Assembly: GCA_947475135.1 (NCBI GenBank)
Contig: CANJMU010000025.1
Coordinates: 1-7,818, forward strand
Reading direction: 5' to 3'
Length of the DNA stretch: 7,818 bases
Source of the DNA: Silvanigrellaceae bacterium
GTDB lineage: Bacteria > Bdellovibrionota > Oligoflexia > Silvanigrellales > Silvanigrellaceae
The notes beneath the pieces are model-generated. The model was not told the origin of the DNA. It made no database searches and saw nothing but the letters and a program-made list of their open reading frames with translations. Position numbers and translations under genes: made by a program. Positions 1 through 6,019 of the stretch are shown piece by piece (position 1 is the stretch's first letter; every line of letters starts with the position of its first letter).

Positions 1-960
1 CTCTAAAATAATTTTTGCTTTAAAAATATTGGATGTTAGTGGCAAACTTATTTTAAAATCTACCCGGGACCAACTTGTTGTGTAGTTACGAAGCGCACGG
101 ATATCTCCGTTAGGAATTGTGATGAGGCTACCTTCTTGGCTGCGTAAGCGAACAACGCGCAAGGTCATGGTTTCTACAGTGCCAGAAAAGGAATTCACTT
201 CAATTTGATCACCAACTGCAAATTGATCTTCAAACAAAATAAAAAAGCCGCCAATAAAATCTTTCACCAAACTTTGTGCGCCAAGGCCAATTGCTAAGGA
301 AACAACACCTGCGGTTGCTAATAATGCGCTTATATTAACGCCAATATTTTGTAAAAGAATAAAAAAAGAGACAACAATGACAGTAATTTTTATCAAATTT
401 CCTGCGACAGCATTGAGTGTTCTACGGCGTGCGAGGGAGCGACCGTAACTATCATATTTGTTACTTTGTGAAGATTCAATTAAGCTATTGAAAGATTGAT
501 GCAAAATTTGAATAGCCCAATAAGATGCTAGAAAAATAAGAAAGAGATTGATTAAGAAATGATTAATATTTGAAAAAAAATCAGAAAGTATTGTTAAAAT
601 AGAAATAAAATGATGATTGTTTAAAGTAAGTTGTGTGTGATCTAAAATATGATTTTTAAGGGAGGATAAGAGGCTGCTGGATAAAAATAAAATAACATAA
701 AAAAAATAGACCCACCGACTACTTTTTAATGTTTTTTGAAATAAATTAAAGTGACGAATTAAATTATTTTGAAGGAAAGATAATTTATCTTTTGGAATAT
801 CGCTCCAAATTTGGACTTTTTTAAAACTTAATTTTTCAAAATAAATAAACAAAAGCCAAATAAATAAAACAGAAAAAAGACTGATAAAAATTGGAAAAAA
901 AAGTTCGCTTAAAAATTGCTGAGTTTGTGGAATTAAAAAATGAATGATACTTTCAGACAT
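1..960 (-). CDS. MscS-family mechanosensitive ion channel (C-terminus cut by window edge)
   Basis: This is a small-conductance mechanosensitive channel of the inner membrane, which releases solutes when membrane tension rises in hypo-osmotic shock. The first 320 residues are present and the frame is open to base 1. I see hydrophobic segments at about 20-40, 83-101, 133-156 and 186-204, followed by the pore helix (TM3) at about 207-243. The pore helix carries the family-typical GLGAQSLVKDFIGG (from about 226). It leads into the beta domain with FEDQFAVGDQIEV and then IPNGDIRALRNYT (about 282-294), the characteristic MscS-domain strand. The four helices before the pore helix make it larger than the three-helix E. 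coli MscS and closer in layout to YnaI/YbdG-type channels. The start ATG (960-958) lies inside the end of the dedA gene (8-base overlap), and an AAGG 11 bases upstream is a poor Shine-Dalgarno, so translation is probably coupled to dedA. The family is certain; the physiological gating partner is not. Confidence 0.94.
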   Translation of the reverse strand, partial: MSESIIHFLIPQTQQFLSELFFPIFISLFSVLFIWLLFIYFEKLSFKKVQIWSDIPKDKLSFLQNNLIRHFNLFQKTLKSSRWVYFFYVILFLSSSLLSSLKNHILDHTQLTLNNHHFISILTILSDFFSNINHFLINLFLIFLASYWAIQILHQSFNSLIESSQSNKYDSYGRSLARRRTLNAVAGNLIKITVIVVSFFILLQNIGVNISALLATAGVVSLAIGLGAQSLVKDFIGGFFILFEDQFAVGDQIEVNSFSGTVETMTLRVVRLRSQEGSLITIPNGDIRALRNYTTSWSRVDFKISLPLTSNIFKAKIILE

Positions 961-1594
961 TAGAGATTTTGCCTTTTTTAAACCATCGAACGATCAATGG
1001 TAAAACAGATAAAAAAATAATTCCGACAATGAGAAAATGAAGATATTTGGAAATAGACTCGCCCATGACTTTTCCTAAGAAGTAGCCAGATAATGTTAAC
1101 GAAAAAATCCAGAGTATGGCGCCAATAATATTGAAGGAAGCAAATTTGGAATATTTCATTTTTGCAGCACCTGCGACTGCTGGGGCAAACGTTCGAATGA
1201 TGGGAATAAAACGGGCAAGGATAATCGTTTTACCGCCATGCTTATTATAAAAGTCTTGCGCTTGATGAAGATGTTTTTTTCTAAAAAAGAAAGTTTCTTT
1301 TTTTTCGTAAAGGAAATGACCCATGTGACGGCCAATCCAAAACCCTGTGGCATCGCCGACAATGGCACTTATTGTCAAAGAAATAAGTAAAAATTGGATA
1401 CTCATAGACCCACTGCCTGCAAAAATTCCAGCAGCCAATAACAAAGAGTCCCCGGGTAAAAAAAATCCAAAAAATAGACCAGTTTCTGCAAAAATGATGG
1501 CATTTAATCCGAGGTAACCGGCAATTTGTACAAGGAGAATAGGATCGTTCAAGTAAAGTAAAAAAGTAGAAATAAAAGATGATGATGTATTCAT
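953..1594 (-). CDS. DedA-family inner-membrane protein
   Basis: This is a 213-residue polytopic membrane protein of the DedA (SNARE-associated, VTT domain) family. Members are linked to membrane homeostasis and pH or antimicrobial-peptide resistance, and some (UptA type) recycle undecaprenyl phosphate across the membrane. All hallmark residues are visible. AETGLFFGFFLPGDSLL contains E37 and D49, matching the essential acidic pair of E. coli YqjA. GDATGFWIGRHMG is at 80-92. ARFIPIIRTFAPAVAG carries R128 and R134, with the same six-residue spacing as the essential arginine pair of YqjA. Hydrophobic segments flank these, and a basic tail (RWFKKGK) ends the protein. The length is typical of the family. 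The start is supported by AAGG seven bases upstream, which overlaps the stop codon of the peptide transporter gene. The loop at residues 97-107 is encoded by a run of A/T homopolymers. Which substrate it moves (C55-P, phosphatidylethanolamine or none) cannot be decided from sequence. Confidence 0.95.
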   Translation of the reverse strand: MNTSSSFISTFLLYLNDPILLVQIAGYLGLNAIIFAETGLFFGFFLPGDSLLLAAGIFAGSGSMSIQFLLISLTISAIVGDATGFWIGRHMGHFLYEKKETFFFRKKHLHQAQDFYNKHGGKTIILARFIPIIRTFAPAVAGAAKMKYSKFASFNIIGAILWIFSLTLSGYFLGKVMGESISKYLHFLIVGIIFLSVLPLIVRWFKKGKISNV

Positions 1595-1601
1595 AAAAAA
1601 A

Positions 1602-1605
1602 CCTT
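1602..1605 (-). promoter_or_regulatory. Shine-Dalgarno of dedA
   Basis: Read on the minus strand this is AAGG, followed by seven T bases and then the dedA ATG. It overlaps the TAA stop of the upstream peptide transporter gene (TAAGG), so ribosomes ending on that gene sit directly on the dedA start. Confidence 0.7.
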
Positions 1606-2950
1606 ATGCAATTGAGGTATTTCTTTGTTTCTCCATTTCATTTTCTGCGGCTTCTGCAACATGAACCATATTTTTTTGAATTGCAAAAAAAATAAGGGAG
1701 CCGACTCCAAGAATAACACTTACGATTAAAAATGTTTCAAAAGGGTGTTTTAAAGAAATAGCACCAATTTTTCCAGCGAGAAGTCCTGTTAAACCAAGTG
1801 CGGCTAAGTAAACGCCTTGCAGCAATCCACGATAACGAGATGGGGATAAAATACTGATGGCACTCATCATGACAGGGCTCATCATAACTTCACTGACAGC
1901 AACAAGGAAAATAAAAATTAAGAAAGGAGGGTAGTGAAAAGGAAGCTCATTTCCAATCACATTTTGGGCTTTATAAGATAAATAGGTTAAATAAAACATT
2001 CCTATAGAAACAATAAATAATGCAAAATTCATTTGAGAAAAAAAGTGAACTTTTTTTCTTTTGGCTGCAAATTGAATGAGAATGTAGGAAATAATAGGAG
2101 CAGAAATAATGATACTGAGGGATTCCCAAGACATAAAATAGGTTGTTGGAATTTCAAAGCCAAAAGCAGTGCGAGAGGTAAATTTTTCGATATAATAGGA
2201 TAATGTTCCAGATAAAGCGATATTGTAGGCAACGCACCATAATGCAAGAAAGATAAAAGAAAGGCCTAAGTATTTAAGGGAACGCTTGTGCAGTTCAGTT
2301 AAAGGAATTGTATTTTCAGGCAAAATAACTTTTGAGTTCATCGGAGCATCGGAAATATTCAAATATCTTGAGCCAAGAACAAATACAATAAGACCAGTCA
2401 ACATACCAATAGCGGCCATAGATAAAGTCAACTGATAACCGTAAACAGCAGCAAGACTACCACTCAAAATACCGGCTATCATTCCCCCTACATTGATTCC
2501 CATATAATAAATTTTGAATCCACCATCTTGGCGAATGTCATTGGGTGGGTAGAGGCGCCCCAAGAGTGTTGGCATGCATGGTTTTAGAAAACCTGTTCCG
2601 ATTGAAGTCAGTAATAAAGCAAAATAGAGAATAGATCTGTGGTGGGGTGTTGCAAAATAAAGTAACAAATGTCCCATCATAATCATGAGTGCGCCTAAAA
2701 CAACAGAGCGGTAGGATCCAATGAACTTATCTGCAAGAAAACCGCCGATTAAAGGCAAAGTAAACGCAGCAAATGTGTAGAGTCCTGCTAAATAAAGAGC
2801 ATGCTCAGGCAACCATCCTAGGCCCCCTTTGTCCTTTGCGGCACTTGTATAAAGGACTAGATTAAAGGAGATTGAGTAAAAGCTAATGCGCTCAAAAATT
2901 TCCGTTCCTGCGATGACGAATAACCCTTTAGGTTGGTGTATTTTTTTCAT
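1604..2950 (-). CDS. POT-family proton-coupled oligopeptide transporter, 12-helix form
   Basis: This 448-residue major-facilitator protein of the POT/PTR2 family probably imports di- or tripeptides with protons across the inner membrane. The TM1 motif ExxER is present as E17-x-x-E20-R21, followed by ISFY instead of the usual FxYY. Further signatures are LADKFIGSYRSV (72-83), GTGFLKPCMPTLL with the conserved K123, and the PTR2 signature FKIYYMGINVGG (145-156) with N153. SEVMMSP (353-359) carries the conserved TM10 glutamate E354. I count 12 hydrophobic segments. Only about 30 polar residues separate TM6 (ends about 197) from TM7 (starts about 227). Most bacterial POTs, such as DtpA, have about 70 residues there forming helices HA and HB, which accounts for the short length. 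In TM8 the usual Asn-Pro is replaced by E276-S277. A weak AAGGG lies nine bases before the ATG. The substrate could therefore differ from ordinary peptides. Confidence 0.92.
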   Translation of the reverse strand: MKKIHQPKGLFVIAGTEIFERISFYSISFNLVLYTSAAKDKGGLGWLPEHALYLAGLYTFAAFTLPLIGGFLADKFIGSYRSVVLGALMIMMGHLLLYFATPHHRSILYFALLLTSIGTGFLKPCMPTLLGRLYPPNDIRQDGGFKIYYMGINVGGMIAGILSGSLAAVYGYQLTLSMAAIGMLTGLIVFVLGSRYLNISDAPMNSKVILPENTIPLTELHKRSLKYLGLSFIFLALWCVAYNIALSGTLSYYIEKFTSRTAFGFEIPTTYFMSWESLSIIISAPIISYILIQFAAKRKKVHFFSQMNFALFIVSIGMFYLTYLSYKAQNVIGNELPFHYPPFLIFIFLVAVSEVMMSPVMMSAISILSPSRYRGLLQGVYLAALGLTGLLAGKIGAISLKHPFETFLIVSVILGVGSLIFFAIQKNMVHVAEAAENEMEKQRNTSIA

Positions 2951-2986
2951 GAAGAAATGCCCTTGCGTAGAGAAAAATAGGGTCCA

Positions 2987-3009
2987 TCAGCCAGTGAGAA
3001 TTTGGCTGA
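2987..3009 (-). other. 7-bp hairpin downstream of aspS
   Basis: Perfect inverted repeat TCAGCCA / TGGCTGA with a 9-base loop (2994-3002). On the minus-strand transcript the stem is followed by TGGACCC and only then by CTATTTTT, so the U tract does not directly abut the stem. It could be a weak or partial terminator of aspS transcripts, an mRNA processing or stability element, or chance. A classical intrinsic terminator is not supported. Confidence 0.4.
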
Positions 3010-3016
3010 GCAGACA

Positions 3017-3045
3017 AAAATAGACTAATACGGCCATTTAGACAA
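3017..3045 (-). promoter_or_regulatory. Weak sigma70-like promoter candidate for the POT-dedA-mscS group
   Basis: On the minus strand TTGTCT (3045-3040) and TATTTT (3022-3017) are separated by 17 bases, each matching four of six consensus positions. A start from here would give a leader of roughly 60 bases containing the hairpin at 2987-3009. In AT-rich DNA such matches are common, so this is a candidate only. Confidence 0.25.
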
Positions 3046-3050
3046 CAATT

Positions 3051-4859
3051 TTATTCTTTTATTCTCACATGAACATCCTTCATTTGTTTTGCGCTGATTT
3101 CGCTGGGCGCATTCATAAGAAGGTCTTGTGCTTTTTGATTCAAAGGAAAGGCAATGACTTCCCTAATGTTTGGTTCATCGAGGAGTAGCATGATCATACG
3201 ATCAATTCCGGGGGCCATCCCGCCGTGAGGAGGTGCGCCATAGGAAAAAGCATTCCAAAGAGCGCCAAATTTGTTTTCCAGATCTTGTTCCGAATAACCG
3301 GCAATTTCAAAGGCTTTTTTCATAATATCGCGTCGATGGTTGCGAATAGCGCCACTGCAAAGTTCAATTCCGTTGCAAACAAGATCGTATTGAAAAGCAA
3401 GTATTTCAAGGGGGTTTTTGGTTGCCATAACAGAGAGTCCGCCCTGAGGCATCGAAAAAGGATTGTGGGAAAAATCAATTTTTTGATCTTCTTCGTTCCA
3501 CTCAAACATAGGAAAATCAACAATCCATGCGAAGGCCCATACGTCCGCTGGAATCAAATGAAGTTGTTTTGCAATTTCAACGCGCAATTTTCCGCCCATA
3601 GACAAGGTTTGGCTTTTATTTTCACCCATAATGAAGATTAAAGCATCGTCATTTTGTAAAGCAAAGCATGATTTTAAATTTTCTTTTTCTTCAGAGGTTA
3701 ATATTTTAGCAACAGAACCTTTCCATTCATTATCTTTGAAAGAAACCCAAGGAAGACCTGCAAGCCCTAAATTTTTTGCAGTATTTTGCAAATCATCAAA
3801 AAACTTTCGGCTCTGTTGTCCGCCTTTTGGAATTTGAAGAGCTCGAATCAAATGCTGCTTTTGATACGCATCTTGAAAAAAAGGAACTGTTGAATTTTGA
3901 AAAATTTCATAAACGGAAATCATGGGAAGATCAAAACGCAAATCTGGTTTATCATTTCCGTAATTTTCCATAGAAGTTTTCCATGGAATGCAAGGAAAAA
4001 TCCGATTCTTTTTCTGATAAGAAGGGTCGAATTTTTCTAGAGAAATAATTTTTTTTGAGGAAAATTCTTTGTTTTGAAAAAGCCCTTGAATAAGATTTTC
4101 CATGACATCAAAAACTTCGTCTTGCGTTACAAAACACATTTCTACGTCGAGTTGGTAAAATTCACCAGGAGCTCGATCGGCGCGGGGATCTTCGTCACGA
4201 AAGCAAGGTGCTATTTGAAAATATTTGTCAAAACCGGAACACATTAAAAGCTGTTTAAATTGTTGTGGCGCTTGGGGAAGTGCATAAAATTTCCCGGGGT
4301 GTAAGCGACTAGGAACAACAAAATCTCTTGCGCCTTCTGGTGAACTGCTGGTTAAAATAGGTGTGTTAAATTCATAAAAACCAAGTTCAAACATTTTATC
4401 TCGGATATATTTAATGACTTTGCTGCGAAATAAAATGTTGAAATGCATTTTTTCTGTTCGCAGATCAAGGTAACGATAAGTTAACCGAGTCTCTTCGCCT
4501 TCTTGTTTGGTATTATGTGAAATAGGAAAAGGAAGTATTTCAGATGTAGATTCTATATGAAAAACTTCAGCGATAATTTCAATTTTTCCTGTGGATAATT
4601 TGGAATTAATTCCGCCTTCTCGAGCTCTTACGTGACCGGTGACTTGAATCACAGATTCAACGCGAGTATTTTTTGCACTTTCAAAAAAGGACTGATTTTC
4701 ATGGAGAACAATTTGAGTTAATCCATAATTATCGCGAAGATCTAAAAATAATAAACTTCCTAAATTTCTTTTATTGTGAAGCCATCCAATTAAGGTAACA
4801 TCGTCGCCGATATTTTTTTCTGTCAACTGCCCACAATGATGCGTTCTCCAGCGATTCAT
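3051..4859 (-). CDS. aspS: Aspartyl-tRNA synthetase
   Basis: A class IIb aminoacyl-tRNA synthetase of 602 residues that charges tRNA-Asp with aspartate in the cytoplasm. Its length and domain order match the bacterial type. An OB-fold anticodon-binding domain (about 1-105, with GWLHNKRNLGSLLFLDLRD) is followed by the catalytic core with QAPQQFKQLLM (196-206) and motif 2, FRDEDPRADRAPGEFYQLD (220-238). The bacterial GAD insertion follows (about 290-430), and then motif 3, GAPPHGGMAPGIDR (541-554), with the ATP-binding R554. The APGEFYQLD form of motif 2 and NIREVIAFPLNQKAQDL resemble alphaproteobacterial enzymes. L33, at the position of E. coli L30, suggests a tRNA-Asp-specific enzyme, but the nearby EGG (81-83) places a glycine where nondiscriminating enzymes such as that of Pseudomonas aeruginosa have one. 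The frame is open for another 31 codons upstream, but the ATG at 4859-4857 has a strong AAGGAG and begins where the conserved domain begins. It follows the rsm22-like gene by 11 bases. Confidence 0.98.
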   Translation of the reverse strand: MNRWRTHHCGQLTEKNIGDDVTLIGWLHNKRNLGSLLFLDLRDNYGLTQIVLHENQSFFESAKNTRVESVIQVTGHVRAREGGINSKLSTGKIEIIAEVFHIESTSEILPFPISHNTKQEGEETRLTYRYLDLRTEKMHFNILFRSKVIKYIRDKMFELGFYEFNTPILTSSSPEGARDFVVPSRLHPGKFYALPQAPQQFKQLLMCSGFDKYFQIAPCFRDEDPRADRAPGEFYQLDVEMCFVTQDEVFDVMENLIQGLFQNKEFSSKKIISLEKFDPSYQKKNRIFPCIPWKTSMENYGNDKPDLRFDLPMISVYEIFQNSTVPFFQDAYQKQHLIRALQIPKGGQQSRKFFDDLQNTAKNLGLAGLPWVSFKDNEWKGSVAKILTSEEKENLKSCFALQNDDALIFIMGENKSQTLSMGGKLRVEIAKQLHLIPADVWAFAWIVDFPMFEWNEEDQKIDFSHNPFSMPQGGLSVMATKNPLEILAFQYDLVCNGIELCSGAIRNHRRDIMKKAFEIAGYSEQDLENKFGALWNAFSYGAPPHGGMAPGIDRMIMLLLDEPNIREVIAFPLNQKAQDLLMNAPSEISAKQMKDVHVRIKE

Positions 4860-4866
4860 ACAACAA

Positions 4867-4872
4867 CTCCTT
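4867..4872 (-). promoter_or_regulatory. Strong Shine-Dalgarno that fixes the aspS start
   Basis: AAGGAG on the minus strand lies seven bases before the ATG at 4859. Its first two bases belong to the TAA stop of the upstream rsm22-like gene, so termination there and initiation of aspS occupy the same ribosome footprint. It decides against the longer in-frame ORF reaching to 4952. Confidence 0.88.
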
Positions 4873-6019
4873 ATTCTGAAATATCTCCGCGTCCCAACAT
4901 ATCTTTTTTTTCTGAACGAATCACGTCTTCGATTTGTCCATTGGTATTGCAAAACAACAATTTAAAGAGAGTTTCATTCATTTTCAGAGGGATAGGATCA
5001 CTCACGACACGAGAATAGCTCACTTCATTTTTTTCTTTTGTTTTTTTAAAAAATAAATAAAATAAATTTAAAACATGGTGATCTATCTTTGTTTTAGAGT
5101 CAATTTGCTTCAGTTCTTTAGGAGGATCCCAGCGATGATAAAACCAGCACCAATCTTTCCGTGGAGAATTTGGTCCTAATGGACAGAGATATTGATGGGG
5201 ACAAGGAGATATAATCTGTACTTTATGAATATATTTTGTCAAAAATTCATCCCGTAAACCAGCCAGTGATTTAGAGACCATTTCTTGTCCTGGTTCCAGG
5301 ATAAGTAAACAACCATCATCATGCAAATGATTGTAAAAATGTCCCATAATTTTGATACGATGTTTTTCAGCAATTTCATTTAAAACATTCGAAGAAAGAA
5401 TCAGATGACTTTTTTCGGGTTGTTTTTCGATGGATGTTAAACGTTCAAAATTGATTTTTAACCGATCTGATAAAGAACTTTGAATCAATTTTAATCCGGT
5501 TTCGTAAATTCTTTCGCTTCGCTCGACAGCATAAATTTGAATTTCTAATGTGATATTCGAATTGAGTGCAAATAAGTTAAGTAAACACAAAAAGGCAACA
5601 GTTGCACTTAATGGCCCGCAGCCAAAATCAGTCACAACAAATTTTCTGTCCTTTTTATTTGAAGGAATACTAGAAGTCGCATTTTCTTGCGGTTCTTCTG
5701 TGTTAAAAAATAAGTTTAATAAATTAAAAATTTGATTTTTAATTTCTGGTTTGCAAAGTAAAAAATACATTCTTTCAATATTAGGAATTAAAAATGAATA
5801 CATATAAGACTGAATATTTTTAGCATCATCCATATAGTATTTATCTAGAGAACTTTTATTAAGATTAAATTGAGCCCATAAATTTGAAATGTGAGAAGCG
5901 CGACTTTGAAGTGTTGTTTGTGAGGTTGTATCAACACTTGTCCACTGTTCGATCCATTGAGATAAATAGTTGTGGGAGTCGAATAAAGCACAATCTGGCT
6001 GGGAATAAAAATTTTTCAT
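4871..6019 (-). CDS. Rsm22/METTL17-family SAM-fold protein with probable Fe-S site
   Basis: A 382-residue protein of the mitochondrial small ribosomal subunit Rsm22 family. In eukaryotes Rsm22/METTL17 binds the mitoribosomal small subunit during assembly and holds a 4Fe-4S cluster; bacterial members are poorly studied. It has a variable N-terminal helical part (1-120) and a Rossmann methyltransferase core with motif I TDFGCGPLSA (130-139). An acidic residue, E166, sits in YAVERSERI, and SSNVLNEI is at 209-216. The family block begins SPCPHQYLCPL (271-281) and continues RKDWCWFYHRW (287-297). C273, C279, C291 and C357 (in LLFCNTNG) are in the arrangement expected for the Fe-S ligands. C134 inside motif I is separate. 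The ATG overlaps the mltG stop as ATGA with only a weak GAGAAG upstream, which implies translational coupling, and aspS follows after 11 bases. A role in small-subunit assembly or rRNA modification fits this context but is inference. Catalytic activity is not assured, since eukaryotic members may act without methylation. Confidence 0.9.
   Translation of the reverse strand: MKNFYSQPDCALFDSHNYLSQWIEQWTSVDTTSQTTLQSRASHISNLWAQFNLNKSSLDKYYMDDAKNIQSYMYSFLIPNIERMYFLLCKPEIKNQIFNLLNLFFNTEEPQENATSSIPSNKKDRKFVVTDFGCGPLSATVAFLCLLNLFALNSNITLEIQIYAVERSERIYETGLKLIQSSLSDRLKINFERLTSIEKQPEKSHLILSSNVLNEIAEKHRIKIMGHFYNHLHDDGCLLILEPGQEMVSKSLAGLRDEFLTKYIHKVQIISPCPHQYLCPLGPNSPRKDWCWFYHRWDPPKELKQIDSKTKIDHHVLNLFYLFFKKTKEKNEVSYSRVVSDPIPLKMNETLFKLLFCNTNGQIEDVIRSEKKDMLGRGDISE

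Larger units (their letters stand above)
2951..3050 (-). other. Intergenic gap between aspS and the peptide transporter gene
   Basis: This is the only non-coding stretch of note in the window. It holds a 7-bp hairpin, a weak promoter candidate and the AAGGG ribosome site of the transporter gene. I see no ORF, tRNA or riboswitch-like structure. It is the natural place for a boundary between two transcription units. Confidence 0.8.

Noticed and set aside
2971..3009. Intrinsic terminator after aspS
   Set aside because: The U-rich stretch begins about nine bases after the 7-bp stem rather than directly after it, so it is listed only as a hairpin.
3225..3641. Plus-strand 138-codon open frame opposite aspS
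   Set aside because: The minus strand here encodes strongly conserved AspRS catalytic sequence. The plus-strand product has no recognisable motif and no convincing ribosome site, so it is a shadow of aspS.
3631..3973. Two shorter plus-strand open frames opposite aspS
   Set aside because: They overlap each other and the AspRS insertion domain, and the products show no family features.
4860..4952. In-frame 31-codon extension at the aspS N-terminus
   Set aside because: It is Arg-rich with no similarity to AspRS, lies inside the upstream gene, and the ATG at 4859 has a strong AAGGAG and begins the conserved domain.
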